Shown here: in pieces, positions 7,752-18,630 of the stretch
How positions within the stretch are numbered: the first letter of the stretch is position 1
How the letters are laid out: each line of letters opens with the position of its first letter
Assembly: GCF_001693415.1 (NCBI RefSeq)
Contig: NZ_MAKX01000001.1
Location: 310,300 to 374,299, forward strand
DNA from: Tenacibaculum soleae
GTDB taxonomy: Bacteria; Bacteroidota; Bacteroidia; Flavobacteriales; Flavobacteriaceae
Length of the DNA: 64,000 nucleotides
Reading direction: 5' to 3'
The notes under the pieces: model-generated
The model's database searches: none
What the model was told of the DNA's origin: nothing
Seen by the model: only the letters and a program-made list of their open reading frames with translations
Program-made: the position numbers and the translations under genes

Positions 7752-10700
7752 TTAATTTCCTAAATTGTATATTATATTAATTCCTGCATTGATTGACTGT
7801 CTCGGAAATGTAGTTGACACCGCATATTGAAACGTTTGATGGTTATAATAAAACGACGCCGTTAAACTACTACTTAAATTGTAATCTGCTATAAATTTTA
7901 ATCCAAATAAATTTTCTCCTCCTGTTATTTGACTATTTTCTTCATCAACACTTCGTATTAGAGTTAAATTATCTCTTAGCGAAATATCTGCTCTTAAATT
8001 AATATCTCCTTTTAATGTTTCTTTTTTACCTGTAAATCGAGTTACAAATTTAACATCTCTAATCTTATATCCAAACCCAATAACATATTCTGTTCCTTTA
8101 ATATCGGTTAATGTGTTATTATTAAAGTTTAATGTTAAACTTCTATCTTTTCTTATTTCTCCTTTAAATGAAAATGAATTTTTCATTCTAAAATCTACTT
8201 TTACTAATGGCGAAAATTCATCTATTAAAGTTGCTGACGAAAGTAATAGTTCTGATTGATAATTACCAGAAGTATTTGTATTTGTTGGTGCAGATAAATC
8301 ATATTGGAGATTATTTGTATAATTTCCGATAGTATAGGATGATTTATACCCATGTGATAAGGTAAAAGAAGAAAATGTTTTTTTGAACCACTTATTCTTC
8401 ATAAAGCCATTAAAACGTAATGTCCAATTAGGTATTGGTATGTTTTTAAACATACCAGTACTTACAGAACTAGCATTATTACCAGAATATGCCGCTATAA
8501 AAGCTGGTAACATGGCTTGTTGCCCTGTTGTTTTATATCCTGACCCTCCTGGAGTGTTTGGTAAACCAGAGGCTGCGGACAACCTGTTTGAAATGGTTGT
8601 TCGATTATCTAAGAAATTTTGGTATAAAACTTCACTATCAGTAAAAGCTGTTCCTAACATAAAATGACTAATACTATAATTACCTGTTTCAAAGGCCTTA
8701 ATATTAGGGTCTTGATGAAAACCTCCATTTCCATCAGAAATTACATCTAATTGTTGATTTAAATTACTGGTTTGAATACGGTTTCCTCGTAAATCAACAG
8801 TTAGTGTTTTAAATGGTTTTACTGAAATGTTATAATCTAACTTTTTATATCTTGTTTTACCGTAATTTTTACTGTAATATGGTTGATTTTCATCAGTTTG
8901 ACTTGTTCTTGTTACCAACCACCCGTTTTCAATTGCTTTGTTTAAAATATCTGTTTGACTACCAAACACAAAGCCTAAAGTTGGTGCAGCCCCTCCTCCA
9001 TAATTATTTCTTCCTAAAAAACCTACTGATGGTTTATATCCTTGTAACAGGGTTCCGTTATTTTGAGTGTAACTAATTTTCGCTCTTTTTACTGAGGTTA
9101 ATACATCGTACATCCCTTTCATCACTTTATGACCAAAAGAAGCATTCCTTTTTAATTTTGCTTTTTGTTTTGATGCTTTAGCTCCTAAAGTAGCTGCTCC
9201 TTTTTTCGCAACTTTCTTTTTGGTTCCTTTTAACAACAACTTATCTAGTTTCAACGTTTTGTAAAAACGTCCAAAATCAATATTAGTATTTAAATTGTGT
9301 GTATTGGCATTTTGTATCATATTACCTACCACATCAGTGTAACTTATATTTTGTCCGTTAGGTAACTCTAAACTACTTTGAGAACTTGCTTTCCAATCAA
9401 AATCAGCATTATATCCATAATCCGCACTTAAAAAGCTTAAATACGGCAACTTATTAAGTGGTAATTTATAAGTTGCATTTAACTTTTGATGATAATTATC
9501 AGGCCTACCAACTGTAAAAAACTGATCGTAAACTTCTAATTCATTTTGCCCAAAATTATCATAAATATGATTATTTGTTGCGTTAAAATTTAATTGTAAT
9601 GATTTAGTTAAATCAAAACCAATCGTATAATCCCAATTAAATAAAAATCTACGTTGAATGAGTTCTGGTTGTGCTGTTAAACCCTCTATTAAGTTTCTTG
9701 ATTGTTGTGAATTATAACTTCTATTAATTCGAGAATTTAATGCAATTGTTTTGGGAACTGGATTAAAATTTAAATCTTTTATAAATCGTAGATATTTACT
9801 GCTAAACGTTTTCGATTTTTTAAAAGGCTCAATAACAAAAGGTTTAAAATTAAAGTTATAACTCGCCCCTGCCATTACATTTTTATTTTCGAATTTTTCA
9901 ATATTATAGTCCTTATGAAATTCTTCGCTATGTGCATACGAAACCGAAAAATTTTCTACATCATAAAACTTAGGTTTTTTTGTGCTTTTCGGATTTTTAT
10001 TCTTTTTAACATTAATAAAGCTAATACTTTTTCTTCGCGTATAATCTTGTGCGTTTTTGCTATTTGGGTTTTTATCTAGCGCGTCTTCTAATTTAACATC
10101 CTGAAATTGTGGATCATACTTAGGGTCTCTAAACTCTTCTCCATAACTATAACTCATTGGAACTTGTAAATTCCAGTTTTTAGGCATCATTTTTCCTAAC
10201 TGAACATTAGTTGCAACGCTGTATTGTTTAATTTCTTCGATGCTTCTTTGCTGCACACGATCTTCAACATTACCAAAACCTATGGTAGACATTCTACCTG
10301 CTAAAGATACATCCATAACATCAGCTAAGTTTGCATCTGCATTTACAACGGCTGCCCAACCACCTTTATTGTCAAAACCTACGGCACGCAATTCATTAAA
10401 CCAAACTTCAACTGTTTTATCTGAATTTGATACGTTTTTAGCTCCTAGCATTACTGTTCTTATTTGGGCTAAAGTAGGGTTTCCTTTTACTGATATTTTT
10501 AATCCGTTTGAACTTGTTCCTGAAAAAATATCGGTAATACTTGTTCCTGTACCTGTTGGTCTTTCTATTTTTAAGTTTGCTAATTCTTCTAACGGTACTT
10601 CTAAATTGTTAATTTCTGGCCAAACATCTAATGAAGTAGTTCTTTCAGTTGATAATATTAATGGTTTTTCGATTTCATAATAATTATCATTCAAGTCGGT

Positions 10701-13700
10701 TCCTAACCTTACAATAGCAACCACATCTCCGTCTTGTGTACTTGCTGTACTAGGTTTTTCGGCATGTAAAAACATACGTAAACTTTTATACCTACGCATA
10801 TCAATACTTATATTTTTAAAAATAGTTCGTACTTCATCAGCAGGTAAATCTGTTGCTTTTAAAGTTACCGATTGTTCATTTTGACGTTGAATTCTATTAG
10901 TCCCTTGCAATTGTTCTCTTTGAATACCTGGAGGAAGTTTATAAATTTCTTGATTTTGCTCTATACTTACAACCCCAACTTCAAACTTATTAAGCTGCGT
11001 ATTATCTAAATCTGCAGGTACGCCTGTATTTGGTAATGTTTTTGTATATCTACGCCAATCTCCTCTTACCAATTCTAATTCTCCAAATCTTAAAACAACA
11101 GGAATTTTAAATTGCGAAAGAAACATTCGTATAAAACGAATGCTATTAAAATCTGTAATTCCATTAATTTTTTGAGCGTCAACCACATTTCTAACTGGAA
11201 TTCTAAACTGATACCATGTTGTGTTTCTAGATGCTCCATTAACTAATGTAATCGGTTCACTTTTCACATCGATAATATGATTTCTACCTAATTGTAAATC
11301 ACTTTTATTTAATGAAACCTCGTACTCAAAATAACTGTTTACGGGATTCATTGTTTGGTCTTTATTGATATCTTCTACATCTGGGTATGCTGTTGATGAT
11401 GTAGGGTAAGATTCATTTGACTGACTTGCTGTAGGCGAGTTTCCTTGTGTACCGTTAAAATTTTTATACCTTGATAATACCGAAGAGCTTGATGCTATAG
11501 CACCACCTCTAAAATATTGAAAATTATCTCCTGCTGGGTCATCTAAAGAAGCAAATGCTGGATATTTTATTTTTTCTTCTGCATCAGTTAAACCATCTAA
11601 ACCTATATCTTGCTGCCTTCTTGCATCAGGGCTCGAATCAAAAGCGTATAAAATTGAAGGATTTATTGGTGTATTACCCCAGGTTGTTTCGTTTACATTG
11701 GCACCATCAACTTTATCTCCATCAGTAGGCAAACCGTTTTCATATTGTTTTCTTCCGTCTTTTAATATATCTTCAGATACATTTCCTAGATTTATAAATA
11801 ATTTCCCTACATGGTTACTTGGGTCCTGAGGGTCAACACCTACTGGCACCCCTTCTTCTTGTCTAATTGAGTAGTTTTCATAAGGATCCATTAACCAAAA
11901 CTGAATATACTCAACATTTGCTTGTTCAAAATTATTAGTTGTTAATGAACGCATAATTCCTCCCCAACGCTCTTCGGGAGTTACTGAACTTGCATTTGCA
12001 TTATAGTTATATGGTCCTCTTTCAGACGGATAATAGGCCAAGTCTAATGTTCTTACTAAGTTTTGTTGCGTAATATCTAAATCTGTATTTGGAAATAATT
12101 CGTTGTAACGTATTTGGCGCACCTCATTTCGTGACAGTTCATTTTCATCAATACTGTTTGGTCTATTTCCGCTACCGTAAAATAGTTGATCTATATTATA
12201 CCATGCTATTTTACCTCTTTTATAATTATATGTTAAATCACCTGCACCTCCGTTAAACCCTTGTGATTCGGGTGTACTTGCTAAAAACCATTGTTGTGGT
12301 GAGCTTAAGTTTATCGGTATTTGAGAGGCTTCAAAATCATCTAAATATGAAGTTGCTGTACCGTCTACATTAATTCCGCTTGGCGATCCTGGTAATAAAT
12401 ATGCCATATCTGCTCTAACAGATACATTTGACGGAGCGTCGGTTTCAACAAATGGCAGCCTATTCGCTAATTTTGTTAAATTAGGTACTTCTGCTGAGTA
12501 ATCTAGGTTTAATCCTAACATTACATTATCAATCGGTTCTCCTCCAAAATTTACTTTTGGGGTAATTGGTTTTTCGCTTACATTTAAAAATGTTCCACCT
12601 AAGATAAACTCTTCAGAAAAGCGATGTTCTACATCAATACCAATAAAGGTTTTTTGTTGTTGACTAAATAGAGTATTGCTTTCAGTTGTTGCGTTAATTG
12701 GTACTCCTGAAGCTTCTAATCCTGGATCTAAAATTTGTACACGCCCTAATTGGTAATCTACCACATAATCTATCCCCTCAACCAATTGTCGTCCTCCTGC
12801 TGTTACCTTTACAGAACCTCTAGGAATATTAAAGCCTCCTAAAGAAATTCCTCTACTAGTTTCTGATTTAAAATATCCTTTTAAAAAGAATTTATCTTTA
12901 TTTTGATACTCGTTTTTAGCTTGAATTTTGGTAGTTAAATATAGTTCTTCGAAAAGATATTTATCTTGATCGACTGTACTGGTTAGTACATTTTTTAAAT
13001 CGCTTCCAAATGGCTCGGGATCTGGAAACAACACGTACCCTCTTTCAGAATTTACAGTAACTCCATCTACATAATCAAAAAAACCATCTCCCTTTGGTAC
13101 AGCATACTCACTTTGATCTAATTTATCTAAATTAAATATACGTAACAGTGGCTTTTTTCTAACTTGTTTATCTTCATCTGGATCATTTTTATCGGTTTCT
13201 GCCTTTTGTAGTGTATTTTGTAGTGTTCCTGTTTCATCATCACGATATAATAACTCAAAACGAAATCCTTCACGTTGTAAAGGAGAGGCTCCTAATGCAT
13301 AAACATTTTTCATCATTAAACGCCATGTAGGAAAACCTTCATCTTCATTAGTAACCGTGTTTTTTCTTGTTGTATTTAAAATTTCACTACGTAATAATTT
13401 TACCACTAAATTTGATGGTGCTACGACTCCATCATTAGAAAACTCTCCTACTTTAAATACTGTTTCTCCTCCTGATGCTCCAACAGCAGTATACTCATAA
13501 GCAACAGCTAAAACTTCGCCGTCATTTAATCTTCTATTTAAAGAGATAAAACCTAATTGCGGATGTAACCTAAATTCATTAGCTTGTAATTTTCTTGCAT
13601 TTTGAAGATAAGAATAGTTAAACCCTTGGCGAGCTGGCATGATGGTATTAATAGCCGAATCTACAGTAGCAACATCTCTAATACCCCCTGTAGTGGTTGC

Positions 13701-14894
13701 TAATAAAGAGTTTAAATTATTTACCCCGTTATATGGTAATACCTTGGAATTTGCTGAGATAGGACTGGGAACGGTATTTACCTCGTTTGGATTTACTTTG
13801 TTTACGTCATTAGATTCTCCTATATCGGCAAGACCTACAATACTACGATAATCAGTAACATTTTGAGTTCTATTGGTTATCCAAACCTCTACTCTTGTAA
13901 TGTTTATAGGGCTATTTACTAAAGGATAATTACTTAAGGCATCTGTATAATTTTCTCTAAAATATTGTGCTAAAAAAAAGTGACGATCATTATCATAATC
14001 AGAGGCTCTTAACTCAAACTCTTCAATGGTTGCACCTCCTTCGGCAATAACTGTTTTAGATTGCGAGTTTTGTTGTGAAAAAGCTGCGGTAACATAGGTT
14101 TTACCAAATTGCAGTTCTGTTTTTACACCAAAAAGTGTTTGCGCCCCATTTATTAATGAGTTTTTTATTGGCATACTAATATTACCTGCTTCGATATTTC
14201 TTATAATATCATCTTCGGTAGGTGTATACTCTAATTTTATAACATTTTGAAAATCAAAGGTAGATTGTGTATCATAATTTGCCGTTACCTTTAATCGTTT
14301 ACCAACTTTTGCTTGTAAACTTGTACTTATTTGTTGATCAAAATCAAACGTAAAACTGCTTTGATTTTCAATAGATATTTGAGGGTTTTCATTTCGTTGA
14401 TAAATTCCTCCCAATTTTATATTTACCTGCCCTGTTGGATTTACTTCAACTGTATTCCCTCCAAAAATAGATTCGAAAAACTTAGAGTTTACATAATATT
14501 TTGGTAATAGATTTTTACGAGCTTTTTTGTTTCCTTTTTTCTTAGGGTTCGTAGCATCTACCTTTTCTTTAAAATAATCTTTTAAATCATTTTTTAATCG
14601 GTACTTATCGTATTCTTCAGGTGTCATAAAAATAGGAGTACCTACATAATAATCCCCTATTTTTTCAACCATTACAAATTTATTGATTGACTTATCGTAC
14701 GTTACTTGTTTTACTGTTGGGTTATTTAAAAAAAGACTCCCTTTTTGATTGCTTTTAAAATTATATTTTAAAGGTACAATTGTATCATTTTTAACAGGGT
14801 TTGTGCTATTACCCGAGGTGTTTTGTGAAAACGAAACAACACTTACCAATATAGTAAGTGTTGTAAGTAATTTATTAATAATGCTTTTTTTCAA
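7752..14894 (-). CDS. sprA: Type IX secretion translocon / gliding motility protein SprA
   Basis: 2380 residues, close to the about 2400 of Flavobacterium johnsoniae SprA. A signal peptide (MKKSIINKLLTTLTILVSVVSFSQ) leads into the long periplasmic and barrel region; conserved pieces include NSKFFESIFGGNTVEVNPTG near residue 137 and the C-terminal SINAGINIIYNLGN barrel strand. SprA forms the very large 36-stranded outer-membrane channel through which T9SS cargo leaves the periplasm, so the organism should secrete CTD-tagged proteins and may glide. It starts 5 nt after ruvA, and gcvH follows at 24 nt; this order is common in Flavobacteriaceae. No frameshift is seen across the 7.1 kb. Confidence 0.97.
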   Translation of the reverse strand: MKKSIINKLLTTLTILVSVVSFSQNTSGNSTNPVKNDTIVPLKYNFKSNQKGSLFLNNPTVKQVTYDKSINKFVMVEKIGDYYVGTPIFMTPEEYDKYRLKNDLKDYFKEKVDATNPKKKGNKKARKNLLPKYYVNSKFFESIFGGNTVEVNPTGQVNIKLGGIYQRNENPQISIENQSSFTFDFDQQISTSLQAKVGKRLKVTANYDTQSTFDFQNVIKLEYTPTEDDIIRNIEAGNISMPIKNSLINGAQTLFGVKTELQFGKTYVTAAFSQQNSQSKTVIAEGGATIEEFELRASDYDNDRHFFLAQYFRENYTDALSNYPLVNSPINITRVEVWITNRTQNVTDYRSIVGLADIGESNDVNKVNPNEVNTVPSPISANSKVLPYNGVNNLNSLLATTTGGIRDVATVDSAINTIMPARQGFNYSYLQNARKLQANEFRLHPQLGFISLNRRLNDGEVLAVAYEYTAVGASGGETVFKVGEFSNDGVVAPSNLVVKLLRSEILNTTRKNTVTNEDEGFPTWRLMMKNVYALGASPLQREGFRFELLYRDDETGTLQNTLQKAETDKNDPDEDKQVRKKPLLRIFNLDKLDQSEYAVPKGDGFFDYVDGVTVNSERGYVLFPDPEPFGSDLKNVLTSTVDQDKYLFEELYLTTKIQAKNEYQNKDKFFLKGYFKSETSRGISLGGFNIPRGSVKVTAGGRQLVEGIDYVVDYQLGRVQILDPGLEASGVPINATTESNTLFSQQQKTFIGIDVEHRFSEEFILGGTFLNVSEKPITPKVNFGGEPIDNVMLGLNLDYSAEVPNLTKLANRLPFVETDAPSNVSVRADMAYLLPGSPSGINVDGTATSYLDDFEASQIPINLSSPQQWFLASTPESQGFNGGAGDLTYNYKRGKIAWYNIDQLFYGSGNRPNSIDENELSRNEVRQIRYNELFPNTDLDITQQNLVRTLDLAYYPSERGPYNYNANASSVTPEERWGGIMRSLTTNNFEQANVEYIQFWLMDPYENYSIRQEEGVPVGVDPQDPSNHVGKLFINLGNVSEDILKDGRKQYENGLPTDGDKVDGANVNETTWGNTPINPSILYAFDSSPDARRQQDIGLDGLTDAEEKIKYPAFASLDDPAGDNFQYFRGGAIASSSSVLSRYKNFNGTQGNSPTASQSNESYPTSSTAYPDVEDINKDQTMNPVNSYFEYEVSLNKSDLQLGRNHIIDVKSEPITLVNGASRNTTWYQFRIPVRNVVDAQKINGITDFNSIRFIRMFLSQFKIPVVLRFGELELVRGDWRRYTKTLPNTGVPADLDNTQLNKFEVGVVSIEQNQEIYKLPPGIQREQLQGTNRIQRQNEQSVTLKATDLPADEVRTIFKNISIDMRRYKSLRMFLHAEKPSTASTQDGDVVAIVRLGTDLNDNYYEIEKPLILSTERTTSLDVWPEINNLEVPLEELANLKIERPTGTGTSITDIFSGTSSNGLKISVKGNPTLAQIRTVMLGAKNVSNSDKTVEVWFNELRAVGFDNKGGWAAVVNADANLADVMDVSLAGRMSTIGFGNVEDRVQQRSIEEIKQYSVATNVQLGKMMPKNWNLQVPMSYSYGEEFRDPKYDPQFQDVKLEDALDKNPNSKNAQDYTRRKSISFINVKKNKNPKSTKKPKFYDVENFSVSYAHSEEFHKDYNIEKFENKNVMAGASYNFNFKPFVIEPFKKSKTFSSKYLRFIKDLNFNPVPKTIALNSRINRSYNSQQSRNLIEGLTAQPELIQRRFLFNWDYTIGFDLTKSLQLNFNATNNHIYDNFGQNELEVYDQFFTVGRPDNYHQKLNATYKLPLNKLPYLSFLSADYGYNADFDWKASSQSSLELPNGQNISYTDVVGNMIQNANTHNLNTNIDFGRFYKTLKLDKLLLKGTKKKVAKKGAATLGAKASKQKAKLKRNASFGHKVMKGMYDVLTSVKRAKISYTQNNGTLLQGYKPSVGFLGRNNYGGGAAPTLGFVFGSQTDILNKAIENGWLVTRTSQTDENQPYYSKNYGKTRYKKLDYNISVKPFKTLTVDLRGNRIQTSNLNQQLDVISDGNGGFHQDPNIKAFETGNYSISHFMLGTAFTDSEVLYQNFLDNRTTISNRLSAASGLPNTPGGSGYKTTGQQAMLPAFIAAYSGNNASSVSTGMFKNIPIPNWTLRFNGFMKNKWFKKTFSSFTLSHGYKSSYTIGNYTNNLQYDLSAPTNTNTSGNYQSELLLSSATLIDEFSPLVKVDFRMKNSFSFKGEIRKDRSLTLNFNNNTLTDIKGTEYVIGFGYKIRDVKFVTRFTGKKETLKGDINLRADISLRDNLTLIRSVDEENSQITGGENLFGLKFIADYNLSSSLTASFYYNHQTFQYAVSTTFPRQSINAGINIIYNLGN

Positions 14895-14899
14895 CCTTT

Positions 14900-15481
14900 T
14901 TATAAATTTTTCAACGCCTGTTTTATTAGTTTTTCTACACTAGCATCAGGTGTTTCTTTTAAAATATTTCCTATAACTTTATCTGCTTGTTTACGAGCAA
15001 AACCAAGTACTTCTAATGCAGATAACGCTTCTTCTTTATTTGTATTGTTTTGAATAACTGAAACTTCATCTAAATCAAAAATCTTTAGCACCTTATCTTT
15101 TAAATCAACAATAACTCTTTGAGCAGTTTTGGCACCAATTCCTTTAACAGATTGTATGACTTTTACATTTTCAGAAGCAATAGCTTGTTGTATTTCTTCA
15201 GATGTCATTGATGACAACATTGTTCGTGCAATACTTGGTCCTACTCCCGAAACCGAAATAAGTAATTTAAATATTTCTCGTTCAATCTTATTAAAAAACC
15301 CATACAGAGTATGTGCATCTTCACGAATTGATAAATGTGTATATAATAGCACATTTTCATTGTCAGGCAACAATGAAAATGTATTTAAAGAAATATGTAA
15401 TAAGTAGCCTACTCCATTACAATCTATTACTGCATGTGTAGGATTTTTCTCCACAAGTTTCCCCTTAATTTGTGTGATCAT
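14900..15481 (-). CDS. ruvA: Holliday junction branch migration protein RuvA
   Basis: 193 residues, full length. N-terminal OB domain (MITQIKGKLVEKNPTHAVID), two helix-hairpin-helix motifs (SVSGVGPSIARTML and SVKGIGAKTAQRVIVDL) and the C-terminal RuvB-contacting domain (EEALSALEVLGFARKQADKV). RuvA tetramers hold the Holliday junction while RuvB drives branch migration. It is the first gene of a probable ruvA-sprA-gcvH operon, 53 nt after the malic enzyme gene. Confidence 0.97.
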   Translation of the reverse strand: MITQIKGKLVEKNPTHAVIDCNGVGYLLHISLNTFSLLPDNENVLLYTHLSIREDAHTLYGFFNKIEREIFKLLISVSGVGPSIARTMLSSMTSEEIQQAIASENVKVIQSVKGIGAKTAQRVIVDLKDKVLKIFDLDEVSVIQNNTNKEEALSALEVLGFARKQADKVIGNILKETPDASVEKLIKQALKNL

Positions 15482-15534
15482 TTAATTAATTTTCAACATG
15501 CCCAAGTTAGACATTTTTTTTAGTTTAAAAATTT

Positions 15535-17811
15535 TTAGTTTTTATTTCCTTTATTTTGAGCATCTACCACTGCTACTGCTGCCATGTTTACCATTTCATC
15601 TACACTTGCTCCTAATTGTAAAATATGAACAGGCTTACTCATACCTAACAAAATTGGCCCGATAGATTCAACACCATCAACTTGTTTCATTAATTTGTAA
15701 GTTATATTTGCAGACTCTAAATTTGGAAAAATTAAAATGTTTGCACGTTTACCGTTTAATTTAGAAAAAGGAAATTCTTTTGCTAACAACTCTGGATTCA
15801 AGGCAAAATCTGCTTGTAACTCACCATCAACAATAACATTAGGATGGTAACGGTGTATGTATGAAACTGCCTCTCTTATTTTTGTAGAACTTTCTGCTTT
15901 TGACGATCCGAAATTAGAAAAACCTAACATAGCAATATGCGGTTTCATACCAAACATTTTTGCTAAAGAAGAGGTTAACTGGCTAATTTTTGCTAAATCT
16001 TTTGCTGTTGGATTAATATTTATAGTTGTATCTGCTAAAAACATAGGTCCTTGTTTAGTTAGCATCATATTGGTTGCTGCCACCCTTGTAACACCTTTGT
16101 CTTTTTCAATTAACTCTAACATTGGTTTTACAACCGATGGATATGACCTAGAATATCCAGTAATTAAAGCGTCAGCCTCACCAGTATTCACCATCATTGC
16201 AGCAAAGTAATTACGTTCACGCATCCATTTTTGAGCCTCTAAAAAAGAAATTCCTTTGCGCTGTCTTGTTTTCCAAAAAGCCTCTGCATAACGATTTCTT
16301 CTTTCGGTTTCTTCATCTGTTTTAGGATCTATAATAAGTACCTCAGCATCAAAACCTAATTCATTTTTTAGCTCTAATATAATATCTTTTCTTCCTAATA
16401 AAATAGGAATCCCTATTTTTTCATCATGTACACGTTGTGCTGCTTTAAGCACATCTAAATGATCTGCTTCTGCAAAAACAACACGTTTTGGTGCTTTTTT
16501 TGCTCTATTATGTAGCAATCGTATTTCTTTACTTCCTGTACCTGACCGATCCATTAACTCCTCACGATATTTATCCCAATCGGTAATAGGTTCTTGGGCT
16601 ACACCAGAATCCATTGCTGCTTTTGCAATTGCTGGAGGAATTTCATAAATTAATCTTGGATCAAATGGTTTTGGAATTATATATTCTTTTCCAAAAGAAA
16701 GACTTACTTCATCATATACAATGTTTACTTGTTCAGGCACTGACTGTTTTGCCAAATCTGCCAAGGCATGCACTGCTGCCATTTTCATTTCTTCATTAAT
16801 TTTTTTGGATCTAACATCTAAAGCTCCTCTAAAAATAAACGGAAATCCTAATACGTTATTTACTTGGTTAGGATGATCAGACCTACCAGTTGCCATAATG
16901 ATATCATCACGAGTATCTATTGCCAATTGATATTCAATCTCTGGTTCAGGATTTGCCATTGCAAAAACGATAGGATCTTTGGCCATAGAAAGTAACATTT
17001 TTGGCGTTACTACATTCCCTTTTGACAATCCTATAAAAACATCTGCATTATGCATTGCTTCTTCTAGCGTATTTACATCTTTATCTGTTGCAAATTCGGC
17101 TTTTTGTGAAGTCAAGTTATCACGGTCTTTTCTGATAACTCCTTTACTGTCGCACATCACCACGTTTTCTCTTTTTGCTCCTAAAGCTAAATATAAACGC
17201 GTACAAGATATAGCGGCGGCCCCTGCTCCATTTACTACAATTTTTATTGTTGCAATATCTTTATTAATAATTTCTATTGCATTTTTTAATGCTGCTGCTG
17301 AAATTATTGCGGTACCATGCTGATCATCATGCATTACAGGAATATCTAATTCCTCTTTTAACCTTCTCTCTATTTCAAAAGCTTCAGGTGCTTTAATATC
17401 TTCTAAGTTAATCCCTCCAAAAGTAGGAGCTATTGCTTTAACTGTTTCTACAAATTTATCAACATCTGTAGCATCAACCTCAATATCAAAAACATCAATA
17501 TCAGCAAATATTTTAAACAGTAATCCTTTTCCTTCCATTACAGGTTTAGATGCCTCAGGACCTATATCTCCCAAACCTAAAACTGCTGTTCCGTTAGATA
17601 TAACAGCTACTAAATTTCCTTTTGCTGTATACTTGTAAACATTGTTTTTGTCTTTAGCTATTTCTAAACAAGGCTCTGCTACTCCTGGGGAGTATGCTAA
17701 CGATAAATCGTGCTGTGTTGCATACTTTTTAGTAGGTACTACTGCTATTTTTCCTGGTTTTGGTTTTGCGTGGTATAACAAAGCTTCGTGCCTTTTTCTA
17801 GAATCACTCAT
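15535..17811 (-). CDS. maeB: NADP-dependent malic enzyme with phosphotransacetylase-like C-terminus
   Basis: 758 residues, the MaeB fusion architecture. Residues about 1-430 are the malic enzyme ([11 protein letters not shown]; catalytic region DDQHGTAI; dinucleotide-binding [12 protein letters not shown]), converting malate to pyruvate, CO2 and NADPH. Residues about 430-758 are a phosphotransacetylase-like domain ([17 protein letters not shown]...[10 protein letters not shown]) that in E. coli MaeB is regulatory and senses acetyl-CoA. A TATATTTG -7 element lies about 28 nt before the start. The protein has normal length with no visible lesion. Confidence 0.95.
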   Translation of the reverse strand: MSDSRKRHEALLYHAKPKPGKIAVVPTKKYATQHDLSLAYSPGVAEPCLEIAKDKNNVYKYTAKGNLVAVISNGTAVLGLGDIGPEASKPVMEGKGLLFKIFADIDVFDIEVDATDVDKFVETVKAIAPTFGGINLEDIKAPEAFEIERRLKEELDIPVMHDDQHGTAIISAAALKNAIEIINKDIATIKIVVNGAGAAAISCTRLYLALGAKRENVVMCDSKGVIRKDRDNLTSQKAEFATDKDVNTLEEAMHNADVFIGLSKGNVVTPKMLLSMAKDPIVFAMANPEPEIEYQLAIDTRDDIIMATGRSDHPNQVNNVLGFPFIFRGALDVRSKKINEEMKMAAVHALADLAKQSVPEQVNIVYDEVSLSFGKEYIIPKPFDPRLIYEIPPAIAKAAMDSGVAQEPITDWDKYREELMDRSGTGSKEIRLLHNRAKKAPKRVVFAEADHLDVLKAAQRVHDEKIGIPILLGRKDIILELKNELGFDAEVLIIDPKTDEETERRNRYAEAFWKTRQRKGISFLEAQKWMRERNYFAAMMVNTGEADALITGYSRSYPSVVKPMLELIEKDKGVTRVAATNMMLTKQGPMFLADTTININPTAKDLAKISQLTSSLAKMFGMKPHIAMLGFSNFGSSKAESSTKIREAVSYIHRYHPNVIVDGELQADFALNPELLAKEFPFSKLNGKRANILIFPNLESANITYKLMKQVDGVESIGPILLGMSKPVHILQLGASVDEMVNMAAVAVVDAQNKGNKN

Positions 17812-17838
17812 AGGTTCGTTGTTGTTTGTTTGAACTTA

Positions 17839-17846
17839 CAAATATA
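17839..17846 (-). promoter_or_regulatory. Candidate -7 promoter element for maeB
   Basis: The plus strand reads CAAATATA, so the minus strand reads TATATTTG, an exact match to the Bacteroidota TAnnTTTG consensus. It lies 28 nt upstream of the maeB ATG. No clear TTTG -33 box was found at the usual distance. Confidence 0.5.
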
Positions 17847-17945
17847 CATTTTTGTTATTTAGTTAAAACTTTAAAACATGACTAAAATCATTTTTTTAAA
17901 ATAGTTTAGTATCTAATTTTGCCTTAATTATTAAAATAAAAAACC

Positions 17946-18557
17946 ATGAAAAACCCTCCAACATCAATCATCAACAAAGAAGTAAACTGGGATAAAACTC
18001 AAACAATAGTAAGTAAAACTGATATTTATGGTACTATTCTATACGCAAACAATGCTTTTACTGATGCCTGTGAATACAATGCTATTGAATTAATTGGCGA
18101 ACCTCACAATATTATTAGGCATCCTGACATGCCAAAAGTTGCTTTTAAAGCATTGTGGAGCGCTTTAAAAGAAGGTAAAAATTACCACGCTATTGTTAAA
18201 AACTTAACCAAAACTGGTAAGTATTACTGGGTAATTACCGATTTTACTATTGATAAAGATGAAACTGGAAAAACCACTGGATATACAGGTCGTAGAAAAG
18301 CAGTTCCTAATAGTGTTGTTGAAAAAATAGAACCGATATATAACACTCTTTTGAAAATTGAAAAAACAAAAGGTGAACTTGCTAGTGAACTCTATTTAGA
18401 TGCTTATTTAAAAGAAGAAATAGGTAAAAGTTATGACGAGTTTGTTGTTGATTTATTTAAAGAAGAATCTAAAAAAGATGAAGAAAAACAAAACGAAACT
18501 AGTAAATTTAAAAAAGGATTAAATTGGTTCTTTTTTGGAGATACCAATCCGCAATAA
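17946..18557 (+). CDS. Stand-alone Aer-type PAS domain protein (paralogue 1)
   Basis: 203 residues. The PAS domain (about 14-125) closely resembles that of the E. coli aerotaxis receptor Aer: GEPHNIIRHPDMPKVAFKALW carries H54, N55, R58 and W71 at positions matching Aer residues linked to FAD binding. Unlike Aer, no HAMP, membrane or methyl-accepting domain follows; the C-terminal 80 residues are charged helix ending LKKGLNWFFFGDTNPQ. It is predicted to be a cytoplasmic redox or oxygen sensor acting through a partner. A TAATTTTG -7 element sits at 17914-17921. It is a tandem paralogue of the next gene. Confidence 0.8.
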   Translation: MKNPPTSIINKEVNWDKTQTIVSKTDIYGTILYANNAFTDACEYNAIELIGEPHNIIRHPDMPKVAFKALWSALKEGKNYHAIVKNLTKTGKYYWVITDFTIDKDETGKTTGYTGRRKAVPNSVVEKIEPIYNTLLKIEKTKGELASELYLDAYLKEEIGKSYDEFVVDLFKEESKKDEEKQNETSKFKKGLNWFFFGDTNPQ

Positions 18558-18630
18558 AAACATTTAATTAAGCTTAATATAAGACAGAATAAAGTTGTAA
18601 TTTCGTTCTCCCAAAAAAAGTGAACAAATT